Assembly: GCA_947591575.1 (NCBI GenBank) | Contig: CANQDI010000005.1 | Span: 1-35,607 of the forward strand | Source of the DNA: an uncultured Bacilli bacterium | GTDB taxonomy: Bacteria > Bacillota_I > Bacilli_A > RF39 > UBA660 | Length of the DNA: 35,607 bases | Direction of reading: 5' to 3' | Shown here: positions 1 to 8,866 of the stretch, piece after piece | Layout of the letters: the number at the start of each line of letters is the position of its first letter | How positions within the stretch are numbered: position 1 is the first letter of the stretch | The notes under the pieces: model-generated | Databases searched by the model: none | The model's input: only the letters and a program-made list of their open reading frames with translations | What the model was told of the DNA's origin: nothing | Position numbers and translations under genes: made by a program

Positions 1-398
1 CCACTTTTCTCAAATTTTAAAAATAAATCTTCTAAATTGTTAATTTTATCAGCACATATAACTAATTTATTTCTAAGAGGAAGTTTTTTTGCCTCTTCAA
101 TTGTATGTCTTTTTCTATCTTCCCAAGATAATGATTTATTAGGTTCAGAAGCACCCATTACTAAGTCAGCAATATCCTTACCAAATTCTTTTTCAATATC
201 TAGAATAGTATATTTTGTATCTTCTACAACATCATGTAAATATCCAGCAGCTACAACATTATCATCATATCCAAATGATTCCAAAAGTTGCCCAACTCCA
301 ATTGGATGCATTATCATTGGTTTATCAGGTTCACTTTTTCTAACTTGTCCCATATGAGCTTGTATAGCAAATAATCTTGCCTTTTCTTTAATATCCAT
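1..398 (-). CDS. HD-domain phosphohydrolase, RelA/SpoT-hydrolase (MESH1)-like, 3' end cut by window edge
   Basis: Minus-strand reading from ATG at 398 gives MDIKEKARLFAIQAHMGQVRKSEPDKPMIMHPIGVGQLLESFGYDDNVVAAGYLHDVVEDTKYTILDIEKEFGKDIADLVMGASEPNKSLSWEDRKRHTIEEAKKLPLRNKLVICADKINNLEDLFLKFEKSG, with HPIGV, HD(V)VED and ADKINNL motifs. GGAGG lies ~10 nt upstream of the ATG. The plus-strand 106 aa ORF 37..357 is antisense to it. Confidence 0.85.
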   Translation of the reverse strand, partial: MDIKEKARLFAIQAHMGQVRKSEPDKPMIMHPIGVGQLLESFGYDDNVVAAGYLHDVVEDTKYTILDIEKEFGKDIADLVMGASEPNKSLSWEDRKRHTIEEAKKLPLRNKLVICADKINNLEDLFLKFEKS

Positions 399-630
399 AA
401 TTCTATTTACCTCCATATATTTTAATGCAAACCCATATTTATTCTTTATCAAAGTTTCTACATTCTTTTTAAAATTTTCAAATTCTTTATTATAGCAATA
501 TGTTTTGGCATATCCATCATTACCAAATTTCTTTGATATATGTTTATATGCTCTATTAATCATTTCATCTAAATCCAAATCAGGATAATGTTTAATAGTA
601 TAAGCATGTGTCCTTTTTACTGCCTATTTT

Positions 631-1308
631 TTATCTTTCAATCAAATATAAATTTAAATATTTTTCCCATTCTTGAGCATTTTCTTCAGCAAATAAATGA
701 TATAAAAAATCTACAATTATTTGATGTCTATTTTTCGCCTCGTCCCTTCCAGAAGTAGTTAGCATCAAATCCTTCAGTTTTAGTATTTTTTCAAAGATAT
801 GGCATACACTACTATCTGCACATCTACTTGTATATTTCTCAGCACTTATATCTTCAATCGGAAAAATATTTTTATCAAAAAACGGCTTTCCATTTTTCAG
901 ACTGTAAGTATAAACTCTTAAAATACCATTTGCTCCTAATGCATCGCACATATCAGCATCAGAAACTATTTTTCCTTCCAAAGTTGTAGGGCAACATCCT
1001 TTTAATCTCTTACTATAACCAATATTATTAAGAGCAAGGCATACTTGTTCTTGAATTTTTCTATTTACATTACAATCATCCATAATTCTTTTTGCATTTG
1101 TAAGATTTTCAGCATTATCTATTCCAAACAATTTATAATCATCTACATCATGTAATAAAGCAATTAAAGAAACAATTTCTTTATTTCTGTTTTCTTTTTC
1201 AGCAAATTTTAAGGATAATTCTAAAACCCTATTTACATGTTCCATTCCATGTCCAGAGTCATCTTTATTTAATAATTCACTTACTTTTGCTTTAACCTTT
1301 TCTATCAT
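631..1308 (-). CDS. HD-domain hydrolase (metal-dependent phosphohydrolase superfamily)
   Basis: 225 aa; HGMEHVNRV...LIALLHDVDDYK...SDADMCDALGANGI is the typical HD architecture; GGGAGG upstream of the start. Confidence 0.85.
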   Translation of the reverse strand: MIEKVKAKVSELLNKDDSGHGMEHVNRVLELSLKFAEKENRNKEIVSLIALLHDVDDYKLFGIDNAENLTNAKRIMDDCNVNRKIQEQVCLALNNIGYSKRLKGCCPTTLEGKIVSDADMCDALGANGILRVYTYSLKNGKPFFDKNIFPIEDISAEKYTSRCADSSVCHIFEKILKLKDLMLTTSGRDEAKNRHQIIVDFLYHLFAEENAQEWEKYLNLYLIER

Positions 1309-1595
1309 TATTTGGCCTCCCTCCCATAACAGTTATTATAGCATATTTCCCTAATAAAATTAAAAATATTGTCTAATTAATAAAACTACATTATAATTAA
1401 TTTATCAAATATAAGTGAATTGTTATAAAAGTATGCATAACCCTTTTAGTAATCGCTCCAATGACGAATCTCGAATATTGATATATAAAAGCCAATCGTT
1501 TGATTGGCAATATTTATTTTAATAATGTATTTTTATATATTTGGCAAAATAATTATGATTAAATATTTTGATTATGAGTTAACGGAGGAAAAAAT

Positions 1596-2045
1596 ATGAT
1601 AAAAATTGGCAAAATAAAAGTTAACGAGAAGCTAGGTCCAAATGTATTTTTAGCTTGCATATTACTATCTTTTATAATATTTTTAATTTTTAGTATTAAT
1701 TTAGCTTCTATATTTATAAAGACGAAAAATTATATTAAAATTAAGTCAATAGTAACTGATGTTGGTTATTATACTGTCCATTCTTCCGATAATACTTATC
1801 ATTATGCTGATGTAGAATATGATTATAATGGCACACATTATCATTATAGAAAAACATTACATATTTTTATTTTTTATCCAAAGATAAAAAGTAAAATAAA
1901 TTTATATATTAATCCTAAAATGCCCACAGAGGTAAGAGATACTTGGCTTACAACTATAGATATTTTTGTAGTTATATTTTCCTTGATATTTCATCTATTC
2001 GCGATTAAATTTTATTTAATTAGACGAAAATTAAATTGTAATTAG
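1596..2045 (+). CDS. Small membrane protein, DUF3592-like
   Basis: 149 aa with two hydrophobic segments flanking YHYADVEYDYNGTHYHYRKTL...INLYINPKMPTEV; GGAGG RBS before the ATG. Confidence 0.6.
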   Translation: MIKIGKIKVNEKLGPNVFLACILLSFIIFLIFSINLASIFIKTKNYIKIKSIVTDVGYYTVHSSDNTYHYADVEYDYNGTHYHYRKTLHIFIFYPKIKSKINLYINPKMPTEVRDTWLTTIDIFVVIFSLIFHLFAIKFYLIRRKLNCN

Positions 2046-2298
2046 CCATTATTCTTATTCATTGACGGATCTGTTCGAACTTTTCGGACATTAAAATATA
2101 TTTTATCTTCATTTAGAGGTAATTTTTTATTGAAAATAAAAATTCCTAGGGGGTTCATTATTTTATATAAAATATTTACTGAATTAAATAATATAGTAAT
2201 AATAGTTACTATCATTTAGTTAATATATGACATAATAATCTCATGTAAAAATAATGAAACTAGGTGTAAAATTTTTTACTGTATGTATTTTGTTAATT

Positions 2299-3423
2299 CT
2301 AATTATATTTATAACCATCTCCTACAATATTAACCTTTACATTTCTTTTTTGTAATGTTCTTGAATAGATTCTTGTGTGGTCTTGTATTTCAGTAGGATG
2401 TAATTGTTCATAACGGCTTGAATAGATAAACTCTGAATTTGTATATCTACAAATATCTACCATATAAGGTTCTAATTGCTTTAATACCGCTAAAGTTCTT
2501 TTTACGTCTTCATACGTTTCAGTTGGAAAACCTGATATAATATTTAAATATAAACTCTTATAATTTATTTTTCTAATATTTTGAACAAAATTTATGATTT
2601 CGTCACTAGTAAAACCTTTTCTAATCAATTCTAATATTCTGTCACTTCCAGATTCTAAAGATCCACATAATTCTACTACTTTATCACTATTTGCTATAAC
2701 GCTTTGAAAGTCATTTTTTATTGCATCTTTAAATGAAAATCCCACTAATATCACTTTTTTAATATTTTCTTTTTTTTCTAGATAAGAAATGACTTCTGGT
2801 AACATATATTCATTATAAATATCTAAGCCATATTGGCAAATATTTGTTCCTTTCAAAAAAACTTTTGAATATTTTGCATCATTCAAAATATCTATAGCTT
2901 CTTTTATTTCACTTAAATCAACGCTTTTTAAAGGATATTTTTGAAAAGTAAGTTTACAAAAAGAACAATTATTTAAACAACCATTAGAAATATAAACTTC
3001 TGCTGAACTTTTAGAATTTCTAAGTACCATACCAAAATCATTTATATCTTTATTACGAAATACATCTTCAGATATTAATTTTAATAATAAATAAGGTTGA
3101 TTTTGAGGAATTATGAAATCAATATTATCTTGAAGCCATTTTTCAACCTTTGATAAAAACATATTGTTTTCGAAATCTCTAGTAATACATCCAGTTAAAT
3201 ACGTTTTCGATCCTGATTTTTTTTCTTTTAAAATAGAATCAATGTAATTTAAAGTACATTGAAGATTATATTGTGTACAACAGCAGGTTTCTGCAATAAC
3301 AATAACATCTGCATCAGAAACATTAGTAGTAATATCAAAAAACTTATATAATTCATTATAAATAATATTATGTTGATAATTTAGGCCACAACTATTTTCT
3401 GTTCCAATAAAAATTTTCATCAT
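2299..3423 (-). CDS. Radical SAM protein resembling MiaB/RimO methylthiotransferases, apparently without a TRAM domain
   Basis: CLNNCSFC radical SAM CxxxCxxC motif. The N-terminal UPF0004-like part keeps three spaced Cys (ENSCGLNYQ, ETCCCTQYN, LTGCITRDF). GFPTET motif present. The protein ends shortly after the SAM domain. Confidence 0.75.
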   Translation of the reverse strand: MMKIFIGTENSCGLNYQHNIIYNELYKFFDITTNVSDADVIVIAETCCCTQYNLQCTLNYIDSILKEKKSGSKTYLTGCITRDFENNMFLSKVEKWLQDNIDFIIPQNQPYLLLKLISEDVFRNKDINDFGMVLRNSKSSAEVYISNGCLNNCSFCKLTFQKYPLKSVDLSEIKEAIDILNDAKYSKVFLKGTNICQYGLDIYNEYMLPEVISYLEKKENIKKVILVGFSFKDAIKNDFQSVIANSDKVVELCGSLESGSDRILELIRKGFTSDEIINFVQNIRKINYKSLYLNIISGFPTETYEDVKRTLAVLKQLEPYMVDICRYTNSEFIYSSRYEQLHPTEIQDHTRIYSRTLQKRNVKVNIVGDGYKYN

Positions 3424-3528
3424 ATCACCACTTAAAAAAACAATTGATAGTATACTACAAGATTAAAGAAAATTCAATCATTTTTTATTTATTCACATAA
3501 TCTTTTATTCCTTGAAATAGTTTTCAGC

Positions 3529-3675
3529 TTACTCATAATATCTAAAAAAGTGAATATATGATGTATCTTTCTCATATTTATGAGTATTGTCTCCTTTTTC
3601 TAGTGCCATTCTTTTGGGCTGTCCTTGATATATGTTTGTATTCTCTCTAGCAGAGATAATTCTATATACTCTCAT
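3529..3675 (-). pseudogene. Probable remnant: N-terminal piece of an unidentified protein ending at an in-frame TAA
   Basis: Minus-strand ORF MRVYRIISARENTNIYQGQPKRMALEKGDNTHKYEKDTSYIHFFRYYE*, followed in frame by AENYFKE*. Protein-like composition and no good RBS. Confidence 0.4.
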
Positions 3676-3802
3676 ACTTAATGTTTAAATAAATATATTT
3701 TCCTTGTTATTATAATTATTTTTCTTCTTTGTCAATCATTGAATCTAAATGGATATGCCTTTTTTAGAGAACACCCAAAATCATTCTTGTAATAACTATA
3801 AA

Positions 3803-3841
3803 TAAAAACCACTTTCAAAATTCAATTGAAAGCGATTTTAT
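3803..3841 (-). terminator. Intrinsic terminator after the repeat-protein gene
   Basis: AAAATCGCTTTCAA-ttgaatt-TTGAAAGTGGTTTTTATTT on the minus strand. Confidence 0.8.
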
Positions 3842-3890
3842 TTTTTAGATAATTCATAAATTTGCTTATTTATATATTATAGTATGTTTT

Positions 3891-5384
3891 TTAAAACCTT
3901 CTTTTATTTTTAGAAAGTGATTTATTTTCTACTTTTTCATTACTACTTACTTGTTCCTCAATAGTTTTTATGTAATTTTTTGTAGCATCAGTATGTTGAA
4001 TAGTCTGATTTTTATATAATTCTTTTAATGCATCAAGATACTCCATATCATTTAAGTCATTTTGAACAAGAAGATATTGTAGACTATCAAAACAACTTGC
4101 ATCTTTGTCATCTAGATCTAATTTTGAAATATACTCCATATCATATTCATGATGCATACTATTAACACTACGTTTATTTGTTGCGGTTTTTAATAATAAA
4201 TCTCTTGTTTTTATATTTGTTGTTTGGCTAATACGTTTTACATCTTGCATATGATAATTTCCAAATAAAGAAACTTTATCTTTCATTAAACAATATAAAC
4301 TCATAAAGATATCTTTATCTGTAATTGTAAATAATAAATCTAAATCATCTGATTGATAACCACTATTTAATAAATCTTTATCTGACATAAGTATTTCAAA
4401 ATAAATAACAAATTGATCATCAATCTTATTTAATAATTTCAAATATTCTAAATACTTTGGATTTTTATTTCCTTTAATACTATTACTCCGATTAATCAAA
4501 ATGATATCAAATATCGTAAAACCATACCTATAAAGACTTTCTTCGATATTATTATAATTAAAATCTTCTGGATTTGTAATAAAATTATTGATTGCTATTG
4601 CAGAAAGTTTACTTTTTGCACTTGATAAAGCATCAATTTCTTCTCGATAATACTTGGCATCTTTATTGTTAATTGTATTTGGATCTGTCATTAAATCATA
4701 CAAAAATTTTTTTGCAACAGGCTTTGTAGCTAGTATTTTCATATTTTCCAAATGATACTCATCTTCTAATGAAACTTTATTCATAGCTAAGTAATTAAGT
4801 CCATACATTGGATACGTGCGAGGAAGTTGTAAACATGTACTTTTTACTTGAGCAATAAGTTGCATATCCTGTTGATGATATGGACTATTGATAGAATCTA
4901 TATTTGCTGCTACATTAGCTAAAGATGATGCTACTACCTGATCATGTGCTTTGATAATCCATTCTAAGTCTTCATGATGATATTTACTGTTGATAAAATT
5001 TGGATCATTAATAATCCACAAAGCATATCTTGCAGTATCTGCTTGACTTATCATTTGCATATCTTCATAATAAGTTTTACTATTTAAAAAATAAGGAGAA
5101 CATAAATTTGAAAATAAATGCCAACATCCTACTCCATTTTTTAATTTTAACATTGCTTGCACTCTATCATTATAATCATCACAATTTAATAAATCCTCAT
5201 TCATTAGTAATTCTATAGGAAACATGATTTTTTGAGGATCTATATGTAAAGAACCAAAATGAGCAATTTGTTTTGTGCTTAATCGTTGTACCCATTCATC
5301 AAATTCTTTCATACTATTAAAGGCTTTTTGTAGACCATATCTTTTTATTTGAGTCGATAATACTTTTAAGTCACTCGTTTTCAT
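3891..5384 (-). CDS. Tandem-repeat protein of unknown function (repeats of ~31-40 aa, N-S-x-Y-H-x-x-D-[ML]-x-x-I)
   Basis: Start set at ATG 5384 (GGAGG 7-8 nt upstream). Repeats include NSKTYYEDMQMIS, NSKYHHEDLEWII, NSPYHQQDMQLIA, EDEYHLENMKILA, NSGYQSDDLDLLF, GNYHMQDVKRIS, NSMHHEYDMEYIS. Confidence 0.75.
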   Translation of the reverse strand: MKTSDLKVLSTQIKRYGLQKAFNSMKEFDEWVQRLSTKQIAHFGSLHIDPQKIMFPIELLMNEDLLNCDDYNDRVQAMLKLKNGVGCWHLFSNLCSPYFLNSKTYYEDMQMISQADTARYALWIINDPNFINSKYHHEDLEWIIKAHDQVVASSLANVAANIDSINSPYHQQDMQLIAQVKSTCLQLPRTYPMYGLNYLAMNKVSLEDEYHLENMKILATKPVAKKFLYDLMTDPNTINNKDAKYYREEIDALSSAKSKLSAIAINNFITNPEDFNYNNIEESLYRYGFTIFDIILINRSNSIKGNKNPKYLEYLKLLNKIDDQFVIYFEILMSDKDLLNSGYQSDDLDLLFTITDKDIFMSLYCLMKDKVSLFGNYHMQDVKRISQTTNIKTRDLLLKTATNKRSVNSMHHEYDMEYISKLDLDDKDASCFDSLQYLLVQNDLNDMEYLDALKELYKNQTIQHTDATKNYIKTIEEQVSSNEKVENKSLSKNKRRF

Positions 5385-5535
5385 TAAGAATCCTCCATCC
5401 AAATTATCTTATTTTTTTACGCCACCATATATTATATTCTCTTCTGGTTAATACTTCAATACCTAAGTTACCTACTTTTTTTAAAAAAAGTATAAATTTA
5501 AAAGAAATCTATCATATTAAATATAGGAGGAAATC

Positions 5536-5967
5536 ATGAAAGAAGAAAATATTAATGCACTAGATGAAATTCATAAGGGAGCCTGTATGGGAAGGGATGC
5601 AATCCATTTTACATTAGACAAGGTAGAAGATAACAAATTAAAAGAAGTTTTAGAAAAACAGTATGCTGATTACCAAAGCATTGCCACTAGAATTGAAGAA
5701 ATTTATCCTCAATATAATGATGGAAAACCCCATGAAACAAATGCTATGACAAAAACGATGACATGGTCTGGAATTGAGATGAAAACTATGACAGATAAAA
5801 GTAATTCTAAAATTGCTGAATTATTACTACAAGGGGTCAATATGGGAATTATTGAGGGACGTAAAATCTTAAACCAGAAAAAAATAAATAAAGAGGTACG
5901 AGACATTGTTAGTAAATACGTTACAATGCAAGAAACTAGCGTTGAAGTACTAAAAGAATATCTATAA
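5536..5967 (+). CDS. Predicted helical-bundle protein, possibly ferritin-like/DUF2383-like
   Basis: 143 aa; strong RBS (AGGAGG); E/K-rich helical pattern MKEENINALDEIHKGACMGRDAIHFTLDKVEDNKLKEVLEKQYADY. Family assignment is tentative. Confidence 0.5.
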   Translation: MKEENINALDEIHKGACMGRDAIHFTLDKVEDNKLKEVLEKQYADYQSIATRIEEIYPQYNDGKPHETNAMTKTMTWSGIEMKTMTDKSNSKIAELLLQGVNMGIIEGRKILNQKKINKEVRDIVSKYVTMQETSVEVLKEYL

Positions 5968-5969
5968 TA

Positions 5970-6003
5970 TATAAAAAGCTCACTTTAAAAAAGTGGGCTT
6001 TAT
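5970..6003 (+). terminator. Intrinsic terminator
   Basis: AAAAGCTCACTTTAAAAAAGTGGGCTTT hairpin directly after the 143 aa ORF. Confidence 0.8.
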
Positions 6004-6004
6004 G

Positions 6005-6454
6005 TTATCTTTTAGGATAAACAATCACTTGTGATGGCAATAGGAATATACGTCGATTGTATTGTAATAAATCAGGCATAGATGTTTTCATTTTTTGCGA
6101 AATGTTTTGTAATGTATCTTCTTCTTTTGTAAAATAAACATTTATATGATCTTTAGGTATAGATAATTCTTCATCTTCATATAAAAAGTCCGTATTCTCA
6201 AGACCATTTAATTACCTTAAAATTTCTACTGTTGTTTCATATTCTTTGGCAATACTTGTTAGAGTATCTCCTTTTTGTACTTTATATTTAATAAAAGAAT
6301 AAAATTGATTTGGAATTTTCAATGTGTTTCCAGGAACCAAAGTAATGGCATCTTCTAGTCCATTTAAGGCAAGTAATTGAAACATAGGTATATTTTGATT
6401 GATTGCAATCGATTCTAACGTATCTCCTTCTTGAATCACATAATCAGTATACAT
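6005..6454 (-). pseudogene. LysM-repeat protein interrupted by an in-frame TAA at 6212-6214
   Basis: From ATG 6454: MYTDYVIQEGDTLESIAINQNIPMFQLLALNGLEDAITLVPGNTLKIPNQFYSFIKYKVQKGDTLTSIAKEYETTVEILR[*]LNGLENTDFLYEDEELSIPKDHINVYFTKEEDTLQNISQKMKTSMPDLLQYNRRIYFLLPSQVIVYPKR*. The same frame continues a second LysM across the stop. Confidence 0.8.
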
Positions 6455-6497
6455 TATACCATCCTCCATCTTATTGTATGCAAAAGATGATATTCGG

Positions 6498-7754
6498 CTA
6501 ATTTTGAAAAGCAACACCATACATATTTTTAGAATGGAAAAGAAGTTCACGAGAGCGAAAAACAGGTTTTAGTCCAGACGAAGGATCATATTGATATACT
6601 GTATCGTTATCAACCATAAAAATTTGATTTCCTACAACCTGTACTTCTTTTAATTCATTTGCTTCAAAAAGAATCACTCGGTCATTTGGATAAAGATCAC
6701 TAACATAGGATACTGTATTTTCTTCTATAAAATACACTCTTCCAATGCCTTTGACTGAAAGAACATTCTCATCTTCTTTTTCTACTTTGATGGATGAATT
6801 TTTTTGAAAGAAAAGATCTTCTTTTACAAAGTCATATATATTTCTTGTTTCCCAATCTTTTCCATTATAATATTTAGCATTACTCTGTTTATTGCCAATC
6901 ACTTTTATCTGTTTCTTTTTTAAATTTATTTCATATTGTTTAATATTTTTCCGATCAATTAAATAGGCAAAATGACCAACACTACCAACAAAATAACTAT
7001 CTTGTGAGATTTTTTCTTTTAATTTCATTTCTTTGACATTGGATGAAAATAAGGAAATAAAGTAAATTTTATCAAAGTCATAAGATTGATCTGAATCAAT
7101 AACCACCAAAGTATCACCAACTAAAATACTTTGATCATTTTCGTATTTATCAATTTTAAATAACTCTTTGGAGATAACACCATCTTTCTTTATAATTTGA
7201 ATTCCTCGATAATCCCAAAAGTAAAAAGCTTCTTTTGCATCAATATTTTGTGGATAATAAGTTATTTTATCAACTTCTTTTGTCGATTCATCTTCTTGCC
7301 ATGATGCATTTTGATATCCCTTCTTTTCCAGCTTTTCTATCATTGTTTTGATTCTTTCATCATTCTTTTTAAGAAGATAGGTTGAAGTAAATTCTTTATC
7401 TCCTTCTCGACAGATGATCTCTCCTTGTTTATTTTTTAAAGAAATAGGATAAATACAAGTGAGATTTTCCACTTCAAATGATTCAATATCTTGAATTATT
7501 TGTTTTTGCTTATGATCATTTTCATGCAATTGAAAATGATAGATTCTTTTCTTTTGATCTTTTACCTCAAATGTATACACATGCTCTTTATCAATGACCT
7601 CAAAATGCTCTTGTATTTGATATTTTTTTTGATTTTTTTCTAAAAAATAGGTACAATCATGTTCTTTTATAAATAGAAAAACAATTATTTGATAAGAACA
7701 AAAAAGGAGAAATAAAATACCTACTAACTTTATCACTTGCTTCACTATCATCAT
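6498..7754 (-). CDS. Hypothetical membrane-anchored extracytoplasmic protein
   Basis: 418 aa with an N-terminal hydrophobic segment (VIKLVGILFLLFCSYQIIVFLF) followed by a long hydrophilic region; no recognised family. Confidence 0.7.
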   Translation of the reverse strand: MMIVKQVIKLVGILFLLFCSYQIIVFLFIKEHDCTYFLEKNQKKYQIQEHFEVIDKEHVYTFEVKDQKKRIYHFQLHENDHKQKQIIQDIESFEVENLTCIYPISLKNKQGEIICREGDKEFTSTYLLKKNDERIKTMIEKLEKKGYQNASWQEDESTKEVDKITYYPQNIDAKEAFYFWDYRGIQIIKKDGVISKELFKIDKYENDQSILVGDTLVVIDSDQSYDFDKIYFISLFSSNVKEMKLKEKISQDSYFVGSVGHFAYLIDRKNIKQYEINLKKKQIKVIGNKQSNAKYYNGKDWETRNIYDFVKEDLFFQKNSSIKVEKEDENVLSVKGIGRVYFIEENTVSYVSDLYPNDRVILFEANELKEVQVVGNQIFMVDNDTVYQYDPSSGLKPVFRSRELLFHSKNMYGVAFQN

Positions 7755-7793
7755 CCTCTTTTTTATTGTAACAAACTGTTAAAAAAAGAAAAG

Positions 7794-8255
7794 TTATGCT
7801 GTCTTTTCTTTTTTTATATTTTCTTTATGCTGAATCATAAAAGACGTAATTTCTCTTTCAACTTCTGATAAGGCGTGCTTATCAATATTAGTTAAAACAA
7901 TCAATTCTTTTACAGTATCTATTTTTACTTTTCCCCAAATAATGCCACTTCTTACTTTTAAATCATTAAACAAATCAGGTGTAATAGAATCTAGAAAATA
8001 TCCAATGACAACACGATCTCTACCCACTAAAATTCTCTTATTAGTAAGCGCTACAACGGCTGTATTAATTATATTATAAAAACGATCATTTTTTTGAGCA
8101 ACAAATGCATAGAGTACTTTTTCTCCTGCAGTTAAATGTTGATCAATTACATTGGAATTTTTCTTTAAACGCCACCCAATTGTCATAGGATATTTATGAA
8201 TAAACTCTGTGACAAATTGATAAGTACTCTTTACATTATTCATTAATAATACCAT
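7794..8255 (-). CDS. Bacterial PH-like domain protein
   Basis: 153 aa; GEKVLYAFVAQKN...NTAVVALTNKRILVGRDRVVIGYFLDSITPDLFNDLKVRSGIIWGKVKIDTV is typical of bacterial PH-like domains. Start overlaps the upstream gene. Confidence 0.6.
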   Translation of the reverse strand: MVLLMNNVKSTYQFVTEFIHKYPMTIGWRLKKNSNVIDQHLTAGEKVLYAFVAQKNDRFYNIINTAVVALTNKRILVGRDRVVIGYFLDSITPDLFNDLKVRSGIIWGKVKIDTVKELIVLTNIDKHALSEVEREITSFMIQHKENIKKEKTA

Positions 8256-8772
8256 TATCCTTAAAAAATTGAATTGTACTGTCTTTCGTTGTATATCCTG
8301 CGATCATATCAACAATTTCATTATTTTGAACAATTAATGTAAGTGGTGTTCCATATCCCTCACTAAAGTAATCATCTGATGCAAGTAATTTAGAGACACC
8401 ATCTTCTGTAAGTTCATCTGTATTTAAGTGATTAACCTTTATTCCATAAAGATATACCATATTTTTCATAATAGGTGTATAAAGTTGACACCATGGACAT
8501 CCAGGCCTTGCAATAAAGATAATAGACTTTTCAGATCCTTTTTTTAGTGTTAGATATTCATCGATATCAATATTATTCAATTCTCCTTGTTCATCTTCTG
8601 GAATATCTTCTGTTTCAATCGCATTACTTTCATCTGTCGATGTAGATGATTGACTATATTGACTATTTTTACCACTCAGTTCAGATACAAAATAACTACC
8701 TCCAAAAACAATAATCAAAACAAGCACTACAATGGAAGCTGTTTTTAAATTTTCTTTTGTCTTTTTTTTCAT
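8236..8772 (-). CDS. Membrane-anchored thioredoxin-like protein
   Basis: N-terminal TM segment; thioredoxin-like active site IFIARPGCPWCQLYTPIMKNM (CPWC) and cis-Pro region YGTPLTLIV. Confidence 0.8.
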   Translation of the reverse strand: MKKKTKENLKTASIVVLVLIIVFGGSYFVSELSGKNSQYSQSSTSTDESNAIETEDIPEDEQGELNNIDIDEYLTLKKGSEKSIIFIARPGCPWCQLYTPIMKNMVYLYGIKVNHLNTDELTEDGVSKLLASDDYFSEGYGTPLTLIVQNNEIVDMIAGYTTKDSTIQFFKDNGIINE

Positions 8773-8866
8773 TTGACTTTCCTCCTTGCTTCTTTATTAT
8801 AACATATTTCAACAAAAAGTTATGCTTTCCTGTGATAATTTCTTCTATTTTTCACATAAATTCTTT

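Noticed and set aside
37-357. 106 aa plus-strand ORF
   Set aside because: Antisense to a clear HD-domain coding sequence.
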